Shown here piece by piece: positions 35,566 through 45,112 of a DNA stretch of 64,000 bases (position 1 is its first letter; the number at the start of each line of letters is the position of its first letter). Position numbers and translations under genes: made by a program. Below the pieces are notes generated by a model. The model saw only the letters and a list, made by a program, of their open reading frames with translations. It made no database searches and was not told where the DNA came from. Origin of the DNA: an uncultured Flammeovirgaceae bacterium (GTDB lineage Bacteria; Bacteroidota; Bacteroidia; Cytophagales; Cyclobacteriaceae). Where the stretch lies: the NCBI GenBank assembly GCA_937883755.1, contig CAKZYA010000006.1:1-64000 (forward strand). The letters run 5' to 3'.

Positions 35566-35961
35566 TTATCGGGACTCAGGGCGAGTAGCAATAGAAACTT
35601 TAGCTTCTAAGGCAGTAGCAATTCCAGCGACTCGTACTAAGTACTCTACTGGAACGGATTTATCTACGTTCAGCACAACAACTCCTTCTTGCTCGGAGAG
35701 GGCTGATCGTAGGGCATTTTCCAAATTATCTTCTGACACAGGCTGATCATTAACGTAGTACTCCAAGTCGGGAGTAATCGTCACGTTGACCCGCTGCAAT
35801 ACAATAGTGGAAGTTTTGCTAGAGGGCAAGTTTACGGGCAAACCCGAAGGAGTAACAAAGGAGGATGTAAGCATAAAGAAAATCAGCAGCAAGAAGATAA
35901 TATCAGCAATAGATGAAAAATTGAAGCTGGTTTCTATTTTATTTCTGGCTTTCAGATCCAT
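35566..35961 (-). CDS. exbD: ExbD/TolR-type biopolymer transport protein
   Basis: A 131-aa proton-motor subunit with one N-terminal membrane segment that holds the essential Asp (FSSIADIIFLLLIFFML) and a periplasmic domain (about 45-131). The frame opens 19 codons earlier, but MDLKARNKIETSF at 35959-35961 is the family's usual N terminus; the upstream part is intergenic-looking sequence with GATAGTTGATAGTTG repeats. It sits between exbB and tonB. Confidence 0.92.
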   Translation of the reverse strand: MDLKARNKIETSFNFSSIADIIFLLLIFFMLTSSFVTPSGLPVNLPSSKTSTIVLQRVNVTITPDLEYYVNDQPVSEDNLENALRSALSEQEGVVVLNVDKSVPVEYLVRVAGIATALEAKVSIATRPESR

Positions 35962-36059
35962 AGGATATTCGATTGATAGTTGATAGTTGAAAATGAAAAG
36001 TTTGCAATCAAATCTCACCTCTCATATTTCTCATCGCTCGGCGACCTAGCTCACATTTT

Positions 36060-36743
36060 TTACGTCGGTTCTTGCAGTAGATCGATAAAATCTATGGAAA
36101 TATATTCCATCTGATGCACTACTTTGTTTACCCGAGATACCAGATAGTTATAACCTAGATAGGCCAAAATCCCTACGGCCAATCCGGTAGCGGTAGTAAT
36201 CATGGCTTCATAAATTCCGGTAGAGAGAAGCTGCGGACTGACGTTACCTTCTTCCTGAGCAATGGCAATAAATGCCTGAATCATACCAGTAACGGTGCCC
36301 AAGAAACCAATCATGGGGGCAGCACCAGAAATAGTAGCTAATAGCGTAAGATTTTTTTCCAGGCGGTACAACTCCAGTTTCCCGACATTCTCAATAGCAG
36401 CTTCAATAGATTTAAGTGGGCTACCGATTCGGGAAATTCCCTTCTCAATCATGCGGGAAATAGGAGAGTCAGTTTGAGAGCAGATGACTCGAGCAGAGCT
36501 GATTTCACCGCGAGACACCAACCCCCGGATTTTCTCCATAAACTGTTCAGGAACTTTAGAGGCTCGCTGAATAGTGCGAATACGCTCTACAAAGATGTAA
36601 ATAGAAACAGCAAACAGAATGATGAGGGGAATCATCACCCAGCCACCCTTCAGCAATAAATCAAGCACAGTAACCGACTCGGCGGTGGGATCAATAGCAG
36701 TGGTATCAATAGGGGTTTCGGTTGTGATTTGCAGTAGGATCAT
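36060..36743 (-). CDS. exbB: MotA/TolQ/ExbB proton channel protein
   Basis: A 227-aa inner-membrane subunit of the ExbBD (or TolQR) proton motor. Three membrane segments lie at about 33-51, 131-155 and 178-205. ISGAAPMIGFLGTVTGMIQAFIAIA and EAMITTATGLAVGILAYLGYN are the conserved channel segments. The start is one base after the stop of the SPOR gene, and exbD follows about 100 bp downstream. Whether it serves TonB receptors or a Tol-like envelope role is open; the tonB-like gene favours the former, the SPOR gene the latter. Confidence 0.93.
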   Translation of the reverse strand: MILLQITTETPIDTTAIDPTAESVTVLDLLLKGGWVMIPLIILFAVSIYIFVERIRTIQRASKVPEQFMEKIRGLVSRGEISSARVICSQTDSPISRMIEKGISRIGSPLKSIEAAIENVGKLELYRLEKNLTLLATISGAAPMIGFLGTVTGMIQAFIAIAQEEGNVSPQLLSTGIYEAMITTATGLAVGILAYLGYNYLVSRVNKVVHQMEYISIDFIDLLQEPT

Positions 36744-36744
36744 G

Positions 36745-37419
36745 TCAGTATTTTAGTACCCAAGCATTGTCGCCGTATTCGGCACGGAAAGCATCGATAT
36801 TACTAGCTCCCTCGGCAAATGTACCAAAATCAGCAATAGCTACCCGGTGGATAAGTGGAGCACGCTGGGTAGGATCTAATATTTTAGAACCAATACCATC
36901 TGCTTCCATTTTCTGGGCAAAGTCCATTGCTAAATCATAATCAACAAAACTAGCGATCACTACAAATGTGCGTCCGGTAGGGGCAGTAACCCGCTCAATA
37001 CCTTGATACTGAGCTAAGGCAGGCTCTTCGTACACGGGTTCCTCAGCGATAGGTTCTTCTTCGATAACGGGCTCTTCTACGATGGGTTCTGGTTCAGGAG
37101 TAGTTTCTACCACAACCTGGGGCACTGGCTCATCATCGCCAAACCAAGAAGCCACTTGGTTGACTCCGTCGAACATAAAGAGATAAATAGCAAGCCCTAC
37201 TAAAACGACTAATCCAATGATAGCAGCAACAATCCACCCTCGATTGGATTCTTCCTCCTCTTCTTCTACGTAGTAACGAGGCTCTTCAAATTGAGGGGGC
37301 TCTTCTTCTTCCCGGTCAATTGGGTGAAAGTCGGTTTCGGGTAAACCAAAGTCGTCAGTGTCTTCTAAGTGGTATCCAGTATCTTCCTTATTTTCCATAA
37401 TGGACTCGTTTATATTCAA
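36745..37419 (-). CDS. SPOR domain membrane protein
   Basis: A 224-aa single-pass inner-membrane protein. A highly acidic cytoplasmic N terminus (about 1-60), a membrane segment (about 63-84, WIVAAIIGLVVLVGLAIYLF), a Pro/Glu-rich spacer (about 100-138) and a C-terminal SPOR domain (about 145-224, RTFVVIASFVDYDLAMDFAQKMEADG), which binds denuded peptidoglycan glycan strands at septa. Met8 (MENKEDT) is an alternative start. One base separates it from exbB, so the two are surely cotranscribed. Confidence 0.85.
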   Translation of the reverse strand: MNINESIMENKEDTGYHLEDTDDFGLPETDFHPIDREEEEPPQFEEPRYYVEEEEEESNRGWIVAAIIGLVVLVGLAIYLFMFDGVNQVASWFGDDEPVPQVVVETTPEPEPIVEEPVIEEEPIAEEPVYEEPALAQYQGIERVTAPTGRTFVVIASFVDYDLAMDFAQKMEADGIGSKILDPTQRAPLIHRVAIADFGTFAEGASNIDAFRAEYGDNAWVLKY

Positions 37420-37547
37420 TCAGATAAAATAATAACTATCAGCGATTTACGCGTATCTACTTGCGAAGTAACTGATCCTTTAATAATTACCCTAAGAATA
37501 ATAGGCTTAAAAGTACGCGCGTACCAAATGGCCTGTAAATCAATATT

Positions 37548-39242
37548 TTAAAAACTGTAAGTAATCCCGCCTAAAAACATGATTCCTCGGGATGGGTAAT
37601 TCATAAAACGCTCGTAGTTCTGTGCAAATATATTTCTTACTTCGACAAATGCGGAAAAACGATTAGAAAATAAATAATCAGCCTGAAAATGCAGGTCAGT
37701 AATCGGGTCAAGCTCGCGAGTGGTACCACTAGCTAAATTGAGCCCCTGGATACCCGACATAAACTGTAATTCAGCATTTAGTAAGATCTTTTCAAATAAA
37801 TTAAGGCGGTTAAGCCAACTCAGCGTGAAATTGGGACGGTGCCAAGGCTCGTCTACATTTTCTACGTTGTAGGTATAAAAATCGCCTCGTAAGCTAGAGC
37901 GAAAGCGTTCGGTACTGTTAAGAGAAAGCTCTCCAAAGAGATTAAGCTGAAAGACATTATCGGGATCATACAGAATAGTGAAGCGAGTAGAGTCACGGGC
38001 ACTGTTGGCGAAGAAATACAGATTCTTGTAGTTGCTAGCCGAGAAACCTAAATGAAAGCCAAATAGGCTGTTAATTCGTCCCTTCGCCCCTCCTCGAAAG
38101 CTGAAGTTTCGATTAGTGTGTAACAGAGGGACATCAGCATCCAAATACGGGTTTTCGCGAGTAAAAGAGTAAAGCGAGGTAGCTTCTATGTTTCCGTCGA
38201 TGCCAGCGTATACCTGAAATGCATCATCGAAGTGCAGAGTGGCTAAGGCGTAAGGATACACGTGCAGCTGGTCGGCATTACTCGCAGTGTCGTTTTCGTA
38301 GGCAATGGTGAACCCACCCTTGATGGTCAATCCCTCGCCCGGGCCATCGGAGGTACGATAAACCAGATAAGGTCGAGCTTGAAACAGGCTACGATTGATT
38401 TTATTTTCTACCGAGGTCTCTGGATCCTGATCGCTACGCTGCATTAAGTATAAATTACTTTCTAACCCTAGAGTCAGATGCGGTAAAATCGTATAATCGG
38501 CTTTAAGCTGAAGATTTACTTGGTTTTCTGCCGCCTGATAAGCGTCACTCAAATGGGTAAACCGAGCTTCTACATCGTAGCCGAGAGTGGCGTCTACATC
38601 CGCTCGGGCAATTCCGGCAGATATGGCAATAGCATTAAATATTTGTCTGATTGAGTCGCGCTCGGGCTCAGGTTCTACTAACGGGCTGTATCCGTAGAAG
38701 TGATAGCGCTCTCGCTGGTATTCCGCATCAGCCCGAAGTGTGTGCCCCTGCGCAAAATACTTACCACTTACTCCTATCCGAGAATCGCTATTACCGGAGT
38801 TTGATCCGTCTACCGGACCAAGCCGCGATGACTCGTGTTGCAGATGAAGACCGTAGCTGTATTCATCGTTACGGGTACTATTGGTAAACAACTCGGCGTA
38901 GGGCGTGAGGAAGTTACCAAAGCCTAGTTTTAGATAATTTCCGTACAATGGATCTAGCGGAGGGTTTTTAATTTTTAAGGGACGTACTTGTGGGTTTAGC
39001 CCAGGTAAAGTTGGGGTGACTTCCTGAAACTGATAAGTAATAGTAGTTGTAGGTCGGGTGGTAGGTAGTGGTGGAATTGGCTCAAATCGACGACTAGCCG
39101 TGGGCAAACTAATTTCTCGCTCTTTCTCAATAACTACCTCAGCATCATCAATTTCTCCTTCCTGATCCCAGTCGGGTTCGGTTTCTTGAGCAATAGCTAA
39201 TATGCTCAAACATGAAAAAATAACAGCCAAAAATACCTTCAT
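37548..39242 (-). CDS. Outer-membrane beta-barrel protein (TonB-receptor-like barrel)
   Basis: A 564-aa secreted protein: signal peptide 1-18, a low-complexity acidic and Thr/Pro-rich segment (about 20-95), then a region of alternating strands to the C-terminal Phe (GGITYSF). Phrases GNYLKLGFGNFLTPYAELFTN and FVEVRNIFAQNYERFMNYPSRG are like the barrel parts of TonB-dependent receptors in Bacteroidota, but I see no plug domain. It precedes the SPOR - exbB - exbD - tonB cluster by 128 bp. A perfect 12-bp palindrome (37513-37524) lies in that gap. Cargo unknown. Confidence 0.8.
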   Translation of the reverse strand: MKVFLAVIFSCLSILAIAQETEPDWDQEGEIDDAEVVIEKEREISLPTASRRFEPIPPLPTTRPTTTITYQFQEVTPTLPGLNPQVRPLKIKNPPLDPLYGNYLKLGFGNFLTPYAELFTNSTRNDEYSYGLHLQHESSRLGPVDGSNSGNSDSRIGVSGKYFAQGHTLRADAEYQRERYHFYGYSPLVEPEPERDSIRQIFNAIAISAGIARADVDATLGYDVEARFTHLSDAYQAAENQVNLQLKADYTILPHLTLGLESNLYLMQRSDQDPETSVENKINRSLFQARPYLVYRTSDGPGEGLTIKGGFTIAYENDTASNADQLHVYPYALATLHFDDAFQVYAGIDGNIEATSLYSFTRENPYLDADVPLLHTNRNFSFRGGAKGRINSLFGFHLGFSASNYKNLYFFANSARDSTRFTILYDPDNVFQLNLFGELSLNSTERFRSSLRGDFYTYNVENVDEPWHRPNFTLSWLNRLNLFEKILLNAELQFMSGIQGLNLASGTTRELDPITDLHFQADYLFSNRFSAFVEVRNIFAQNYERFMNYPSRGIMFLGGITYSF

Positions 39243-39410
39243 AAACCGGAGATAGCACTATGGGTTGCTAACGGTGCAACAATAAAAAACGTATGACCCC
39301 GAACCTAGTAAAAATCAAAAAAGGATACAAATTCAGGTTTTTGGTGCTCGGTACTGCCGGCTATACGCTTGAATCACATGATAAGTAAATTAGCAGACTA
39401 GGTATAGAAA

Positions 39411-39788
39411 CTAAAATAAATCATCTTCCCGCTCTAGCATCAAAATGGATGCTTGGGGAACGATCATGTATTTTTCACCCTCGTACACTACTTCAAAAGC
39501 ACCTTTTTGCAGAAAGATAGCTAAGTCACCTTCTTTGGCTTGCAGGGGAATATATTTAATCTGTTCGTCTCGCTCTTTCCAGGGTTCATCGTCATCAGCC
39601 GGAATAGGAATGGGGTAACCAGGGCCCGTTTTCATCACATAACCCGACTGTACTTTTTCTTGCTCTTGCACGCCAGGCGGAAGAAATAGACCACTTTTCG
39701 TTTTATCTGATGCTTTCTTTAGTTTAACTAAAATACGATCACCAACGATGATTAATTTCTTGAGTTTATTATCTGCCGTCAATTCCAT
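39411..39788 (-). CDS. GroES-like co-chaperonin with insertion
   Basis: A 125-aa protein of the Cpn10 fold: LIIVGDRILVKLKKASDKTKSGLFLPPGVQEQEKVQSGYV at the N terminus and GDLAIFLQKGAFEVVYEGEKYMIVPQASILMLE at the C terminus. It is longer than standard GroES (about 95 aa) by an insertion at about 55-90 (GYPIPIPADDDEPWKERDEQIKYIPLQ). No groEL is adjacent, so this is the second, stand-alone GroES-like type. The start MELTADNKL is preferred; eight codons upstream is another ATG. It follows the small coiled-coil gene by about 30 bp. Confidence 0.8.
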   Translation of the reverse strand: MELTADNKLKKLIIVGDRILVKLKKASDKTKSGLFLPPGVQEQEKVQSGYVMKTGPGYPIPIPADDDEPWKERDEQIKYIPLQAKEGDLAIFLQKGAFEVVYEGEKYMIVPQASILMLEREDDLF

Positions 39789-39820
39789 AATTATGTTCTT
39801 TCTTCTGGGCAATTAGTTCA

Positions 39821-40027
39821 CTAGGATAGGCCCACGTGCTTTTCCAGCCGCTCAAAGCGCTCCTCATTTCGCTTTTGAGTCTCGTTATAAATATCAATAA
39901 AAGCATCTAAATCAGCATTGATGGTTTTAAATGCATCATGAAGTCCATCTACCCCTTCTTTCAAGAAGGCAATCTTAGCTTCTGCCAGATTCATACTTTT
40001 TCTCAGTTTTTTAAGTTCTTCGTTCAT
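39821..40027 (-). CDS. Small coiled-coil protein
   Basis: A 68-aa acidic helical protein with heptad-like Leu/Ile spacing (MNEELKKLRKSMNLAEAKIAFLKEGVDGLHDAFKTINADLDAF ...). No known domain. It heads a two-gene unit with the GroES-like gene. A TAnnTTTG box (40050-40057) lies 22 bp upstream, supporting expression. A regulatory or adaptor role is guesswork. Confidence 0.6.
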   Translation of the reverse strand: MNEELKKLRKSMNLAEAKIAFLKEGVDGLHDAFKTINADLDAFIDIYNETQKRNEERFERLEKHVGLS

Positions 40028-40049
40028 CTTTCTTTTGGTTGAAACTTTG

Positions 40050-40057
40050 CAAAATTA
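40050..40057 (-). promoter_or_regulatory. -7 box of the coiled-coil/GroES-like unit
   Basis: On the minus strand this reads TAATTTTG, an exact TAnnTTTG match, 22 bp before the ATG of the 68-aa gene. A -33 TTG at ideal spacing is not evident. Confidence 0.4.
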
Positions 40058-40202
40058 ACAAGTATTCACCAACTCTTTATGTATTTCCGTGTAACTACTG
40101 CTTGATCTCTTCTCGTTTCTGTAACGTTTTCGCACTGGGTTAAGGTTCTTCCACTCTTTTACTGTCATACTGACAGACAACTAGGAGGTTTTTAGATAAG
40201 CT

Positions 40203-42275
40203 TTAGCTGATTCCGCTCCCATTACTAACACTGTTTTCTGGTTGCATAAAGACTAATGCGCCGTCAGCATCTTCAGCCATCAAAATCATTCCTTGCGACT
40301 CAATACCCATCATTTTTCGTGGTGCTAGGTTTACCAATACGCACACTTGCTTACCCACAATATCCTCGGGTTCATAATGCTGGGCGATACCACTGAGTAC
40401 GGTGCGTTGATCAAGGCCGGTATCCAGGGTAAGCTTTAGTAATTTTTTAGATTTTTTTGCTTTCTCCGCGGTCAGAATAGTGGCCACTCGCATATCCAGT
40501 TTTACAAAATCTTCGTAGGTAATTTCTTCTTTCATCGGTGCTAAGTTAGTCGTGGGTTCTTCTTCAGTTGTAGTATCATCTTGGTGGAGTTTAGCCACTT
40601 GCTGGTCTACCCAATCATCTTCAATTTTCTGAAATAGTAGTGCAGGTTTTTCTAACGTGTGTCTGGCAGGAAGTAAATCATCTCGTCCGGCATCTCTCCA
40701 ATCGGTTGATTGGAAATTTAGCATCGCTTGGAGTTTCTGAGAAGTGAACGGTAGGAACGGAGCACTGATGATAGAAAGGTTGGCAGTAATCTGTAAACTG
40801 ATGTTTAAAATGGTTTCTACTCGTGCCTGGTCTTGTTTGATAACTTTCCAAGGCTCAGTATCCGCTAGGTATTTGTTTCCAGTACGGGCTAAATCTATCA
40901 TATAAGCCAGGGCTTCCCGAAAGTTAAAGCTCTCAACTGCCGAAGCTACCTTAGCCGGAATCTCTTGCAGCTTTTGCAAAGCTTCCTCATCCATTGGATG
41001 TAGATCATGCCGGGTGGGGACTAACCCATCAAAGTATTTTTGGGTTAACACTAAGGTACGATTTACAAAATTACCGAATATGGCGACCAGTTCATTATTG
41101 TTTTTCGCTTGGTAATCCTTCCACGTGAACTCGCTGTCTTTAGTCTCCGGCATAATGGAACATAACGCATAACGAAGCTCATCTTGCTTGTTGGGTAATT
41201 CGTCTAAATACTCATGTAACCACACTGCCCAGTTTCGGCTGGTAGATAGCTTGCGTCCTTCTAAGTTCAAAAACTCGTTGGCAGGCACATTTTCGGGTAA
41301 AATGTATTCACTGTGGGTGTGCAGTATTGCTGGGAAAATAATGCAGTGAAAAACGATATTGTCCTTTCCAATAAAGTGAATCAGTCGGGCATTGTCCGCT
41401 TCGTTAGGCTGTTGTTTCCAGTAGAGCTCCCAGTCTTTGCCATTGTCTTGCGCCCATTGTTTGGTGGCTGAAATGTAGCCGATGGGGGCGTCCAGCCAAA
41501 CGTACAGCTTTTTTCCTTCAGTATTGGGCAAAGGAACATCCACTCCCCAATCCAAGTCGCGAGTCATAGCGCGAGGTTGCAATCCGGCCTTTAGCCAGGA
41601 GCTACACTGCCCGTATACGTTAGGCTTCCAAATTCCTTTTTTACCTTTTAGTAACCATTCTTCTAACCAAGGTTGGTATTTATCAAGAGGTAAGTACCAG
41701 TGCTTAGTCGGTTTGAGAATGGGTGTTTTTCCGCTTAAAGTTGATTTAGGGTTAATCAGATCAGTCGGGCTAAGCGATGAACCACAGTTTTCGCATTGGT
41801 CGCCGTAGGCTTCAGGATGACCACATACCGGGCAAGTTCCAGTAATATAACGATCAGCGAGAAACTGCTGAAATTCTTCATCGTAGTACTGCTCTGATTC
41901 TTGTTCGGTAAATTCTCCTTTTTCGTACAGCCGGGTAAAAAAATCCTGAGAGGTTTGGTGATGAATAGGCTCTGAGGTGCGGTGGTACATATCAAAAGAA
42001 ATACCAAAACGCTCGAACGTTTCCTTATTCAGCTCGTGGTACTTGTCAATAATTTCCTGGGGTGATATACCTTCTTTTTTGGCGCGAAGCATAATGGCCG
42101 CTCCATGCTCATCGCTGCCACCCATAAAAATGATATCACGTTGCTGCTGACGCTGGTAGCGAACATAAATATCAGCAGGCAGGTAGGCACCAGCAATATG
42201 TCCAATATGCAGAGGGCCGTTTGCGTAAGGTAAGGCAGCAGTAACGGTGATTCGTGAGTTGGTAGTGTTGGTCAT
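40203..42275 (-). CDS. metG: Methionyl-tRNA synthetase
   Basis: Charges tRNA-Met. About 690 aa. The class I HIGH motif is [14 protein letters not shown] near residue 15-28; the KMSKS equivalent is KLSTS (GRKLSTSRN), a variant I know from Bacteroidota enzymes. A zinc knuckle has [18 protein letters not shown]. The C-terminal EMAP-II/Arc1p-like tRNA-binding domain (about 590-690) begins [16 protein letters not shown]. The start MTNTTNSR is preferred over a methionine three codons upstream. Single gene, 83 bp downstream of an AT-rich gap behind the Omp85-like gene. Confidence 0.96.
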   Translation of the reverse strand: MTNTTNSRITVTAALPYANGPLHIGHIAGAYLPADIYVRYQRQQQRDIIFMGGSDEHGAAIMLRAKKEGISPQEIIDKYHELNKETFERFGISFDMYHRTSEPIHHQTSQDFFTRLYEKGEFTEQESEQYYDEEFQQFLADRYITGTCPVCGHPEAYGDQCENCGSSLSPTDLINPKSTLSGKTPILKPTKHWYLPLDKYQPWLEEWLLKGKKGIWKPNVYGQCSSWLKAGLQPRAMTRDLDWGVDVPLPNTEGKKLYVWLDAPIGYISATKQWAQDNGKDWELYWKQQPNEADNARLIHFIGKDNIVFHCIIFPAILHTHSEYILPENVPANEFLNLEGRKLSTSRNWAVWLHEYLDELPNKQDELRYALCSIMPETKDSEFTWKDYQAKNNNELVAIFGNFVNRTLVLTQKYFDGLVPTRHDLHPMDEEALQKLQEIPAKVASAVESFNFREALAYMIDLARTGNKYLADTEPWKVIKQDQARVETILNISLQITANLSIISAPFLPFTSQKLQAMLNFQSTDWRDAGRDDLLPARHTLEKPALLFQKIEDDWVDQQVAKLHQDDTTTEEEPTTNLAPMKEEITYEDFVKLDMRVATILTAEKAKKSKKLLKLTLDTGLDQRTVLSGIAQHYEPEDIVGKQVCVLVNLAPRKMMGIESQGMILMAEDADGALVFMQPENSVSNGSGIS

Positions 42276-42367
42276 AGTAATCAAATTACAGACTGCAAAT
42301 TACAAATTGATAAAACACTAGCTAGTAGCTAAGTCAGCAATCTGCAATTTTTAATTTGTGATTTTTA

Positions 42368-43846
42368 TTAGAAAGCAGTTCGGAAACTATAAAATAGGCC
42401 ACTTGTGCCATCTATTTTCCAGGAATACTCTGCCCGGAATACTGAATCGTAAAAAGTAACGAAGTCGATGCCCAACCCATAACCCATGAGGTAGCGATTG
42501 GATAGGCGGTCGCTTTGCTCATACGGAATAGTGTTACTCACATAGCCTTGGTCAACGTAACCCTTGAGGTAAATATCAAGTGGAATTACATTAAACTGAT
42601 CGAGGGGGATTACCCGGGAGAAGTCAAATTCCCGAGAGAAAATACGTTTGCGGACGGTATTTTGCTGCATAACAAACGACTGTCCTTCAATAACGTCCCG
42701 CTCATAGCCCCGTAGCCATAAACCGTTATATCCCAATCCTCGGAAATTAAAATAAGGCTGAAAGCGAGGAGTGCTCACGTAGCCATTGGCCGAAGTGGCA
42801 AAGTAAAACCCTTTACCTAGGTCAAAGAAGTGACTATACGACCCGGCAACCCGAAAAATATTTACGTGGTCAAATATTCCTAACCCCAGTTTGCTAACTG
42901 AAACTCGCCATCGGTACCCCTTGAGCGGGTAGCCAATAAAATCTCGACGGTCGCCATTGGCGGTATAATTTAGCATAAAGTACTGTTGCCGATTTCCATC
43001 GTGAGTAAAGTAGCTAGGGTTCAGGCTCAAAACAGTATCAGCCACTAGGGCATCAGAATAAGATAGAGTAATACCATGTGTATTGTAGTAGTTAGGGCGA
43101 TAGTTCCAACCGATTAAAGCCGTCAGTTCCCGCAAAGCAGGATTGAGGGGAATGTCTAGTACACTGTCGCTAAACTGAAACTCATGGTCAAAGGTCCTAA
43201 AATTAATGTTCCGATTTTCGGAGTAGCTAAACCCAATTTCGATGCCGTTTTTCTGAGCGGCATCTATATAGGGAATAGAATACGTTAAAGAAAATTGTCG
43301 GGTGAAACCAAACTGGGCAATCGCGGCCAGACGCTCGTTACGCCCTCGAAAGTTGAATTGGGTAAACTTGATGCCGTAGGTGAGCAAGCCCCAGTCTGGA
43401 TTATCCAGGAATACGTTCAGATTTCGAATCGCGCTAGGTACTGTTAGATAAGGAGTGGGCACGGTATACCACCGCTCGGCCACCCGAATAATAACGTCGG
43501 CCTGACCCGGTTGGATTTCCACTATGTGCAGATCAACGTCCAGAAATAGCCGGGTGTTCATCAGCTTTTGCCGATCTTGTTTCAGCAAGTCAGTCAACTC
43601 GTAAGAAGGAAACGTCAGCCCTTCTGCTACGCTAAGTTCCCGCTCAATAATGCTTTGCTTAGTGATACGGTTACCAATGACGAAAATCCGATCAATGGTA
43701 ATGAAGTCAGATAAAAACTGAGCACTATCAGTACGAACTGGAGCACCAATTGATGAGCTTTCGGGTAGAGTACCTTGGCCTTGCGCAGAAAACGCAATGA
43801 TCATTACGAACCACAACCAATATACATATTTACCCCTGTTTTGCAC
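42368..43846 (-). CDS. Omp85-like outer-membrane protein with one POTRA domain
   Basis: A 492-aa secreted protein: signal peptide to about residue 23, one POTRA-type domain (about 48-122: TIDRIFVIGNRITKQSIIERELSVAEG ... DVIIRVAERWY) and a C-terminal barrel of about 370 residues ending in FYSFRTAF. The family is BamA/TamA/ShlB-like. BamA itself has five POTRA domains, so this is a short relative; two-partner secretion proteins have two. Its job may be insertion or lipid transfer. Neighbours (metG, cupin) give no hint. Confidence 0.8.
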   Translation of the reverse strand: MQNRGKYVYWLWFVMIIAFSAQGQGTLPESSSIGAPVRTDSAQFLSDFITIDRIFVIGNRITKQSIIERELSVAEGLTFPSYELTDLLKQDRQKLMNTRLFLDVDLHIVEIQPGQADVIIRVAERWYTVPTPYLTVPSAIRNLNVFLDNPDWGLLTYGIKFTQFNFRGRNERLAAIAQFGFTRQFSLTYSIPYIDAAQKNGIEIGFSYSENRNINFRTFDHEFQFSDSVLDIPLNPALRELTALIGWNYRPNYYNTHGITLSYSDALVADTVLSLNPSYFTHDGNRQQYFMLNYTANGDRRDFIGYPLKGYRWRVSVSKLGLGIFDHVNIFRVAGSYSHFFDLGKGFYFATSANGYVSTPRFQPYFNFRGLGYNGLWLRGYERDVIEGQSFVMQQNTVRKRIFSREFDFSRVIPLDQFNVIPLDIYLKGYVDQGYVSNTIPYEQSDRLSNRYLMGYGLGIDFVTFYDSVFRAEYSWKIDGTSGLFYSFRTAF

Positions 43847-44099
43847 GATACTTACATTTGATGTTGAGCAAGCTTCAATAACTCAAGCGAAATTAACGAT
43901 AAATATTGCATACCTGGGTCGATAATACGCGTATATGTACCAATCAGGACGGAATTATCAATAAATAGTGTATTGCAACTGAAGAAAGGTTTAGGGAAGA
44001 GATAATTTTATTTGCTTTCTTGTACTAGATTCCAGTAGTTTTCTAAAAATACTGTAAATTTACCATCCTAGAAAATACACATATAACTGACTAATTTTT

Positions 44100-44996
44100 A
44101 TGGCACTCGATTATAACCATCCTATTGACGTTATCGAGGATATTGATCTTCGTCACTTTGAGGAAAATTACCTAATTCCTCAGAAACCCGTTATTCTTCG
44201 TGGTTTACTAAAGGGAACTAAAGCTTACGATGAATGGAATTTTGAATATTTCAAGCGCGTAGCCGGTGAGCTAACCATTGGGGTTTTTGAAAACCGGGAG
44301 GAAGATTTAGACAAGACAATGAAGGTACCTCATCGTAAAATGAAGTTCGCGGATTACCTGGATTTGATCGCTACTACTCCAACTGATCTGCGAATTCATC
44401 TCTGGAATATCTTTAAGGATTGTCCAGAGCTAATGGATGACTTTGAGTTTCCACCGATTAATACCACCTTCTTGAAAGGCTTTCCTTATATGTTCTTTGG
44501 TGGACAAGGCTCAGTAGCCCGGATGCACCAAGATATTGATATGTCTAATGTATTCTTGACCCAGTTTGAAGGTAAGCGCCGTGTAGTATTATTCGCTCCT
44601 GAATATTCACCATTGCTCTACCGCTACCCGCTCAATGTGCATACCGGAGTGAATGTAACTAAGCCCGATTATGAGCGCTTCCCTGGTCTGAATTACGTGA
44701 AGGGTTACGAATGCGAAATCAAGCACGGTGATACTTTATTTATGCCCGGAGAATACTGGCATTACATTGAGTATACTGAAGGTGGTTTTGGTATGAGCTT
44801 ACGTTCGTTGAATCCTCATTTATCCAAACGCTTCAAGGGGCTAATGAATATTAGTGTGCGCCAAGCCGTTGACTGGTCGATGCGAAGAGCCATGGGCGAT
44901 CGTTGGTTCGAAACCAAGCAGCAGATTGCTGACCGTCGGGCGAAAGCCGCTATGCGTAAGCTTAGCAAGGAAGAATCAGAACTAATTCCCCAATAG
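44100..44996 (+). CDS. JmjC/cupin-8-like Fe(II)/2-oxoglutarate oxygenase
   Basis: A 298-aa protein of the cupin-like/JmjC hydroxylase group (FIH/JMJD5-like). The iron ligands appear as His143-x-Asp145 (RMHQDID) and His221 (EYWHYIEY); the second cupin motif GDTLFMPGEYWHYIEY is typical. A Lys/Arg (FEGKRRVVLFAP) for 2-oxoglutarate binding follows motif one. The substrate might be a protein side chain or a small molecule. A clear terminator follows the gene. No operon partner is evident. Confidence 0.85.
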   Translation: MALDYNHPIDVIEDIDLRHFEENYLIPQKPVILRGLLKGTKAYDEWNFEYFKRVAGELTIGVFENREEDLDKTMKVPHRKMKFADYLDLIATTPTDLRIHLWNIFKDCPELMDDFEFPPINTTFLKGFPYMFFGGQGSVARMHQDIDMSNVFLTQFEGKRRVVLFAPEYSPLLYRYPLNVHTGVNVTKPDYERFPGLNYVKGYECEIKHGDTLFMPGEYWHYIEYTEGGFGMSLRSLNPHLSKRFKGLMNISVRQAVDWSMRRAMGDRWFETKQQIADRRAKAAMRKLSKEESELIPQ

Positions 44997-45040
44997 GTTT
45001 CAGGCTTTGAAATAAGTTAGGTGAGAACATTCCGGTGAGA

Positions 45041-45070
45041 AAGGTCGTATTTTGAAGTACGACCTTTTTT
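45041..45070 (+). terminator. Rho-independent terminator after the cupin gene
   Basis: Perfect 9-bp stem AAGGTCGTA (45041-45049) / TACGACCTT (45058-45066) with an 8-nt loop, followed by a T-run. It begins 45 nt after the stop of the cupin gene. Confidence 0.8.
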
Positions 45071-45112
45071 ATTTAAAATCAACTGACCCAAAAAGAGCAA
45101 TAACCATCAAAT

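Noticed and set aside
35962-36018. Longer N terminus for ExbD
   Set aside because: The extra codons fall in intergenic-looking GATAGTTGATAGTTG sequence, and the family N terminus begins at MDLKARNKI.
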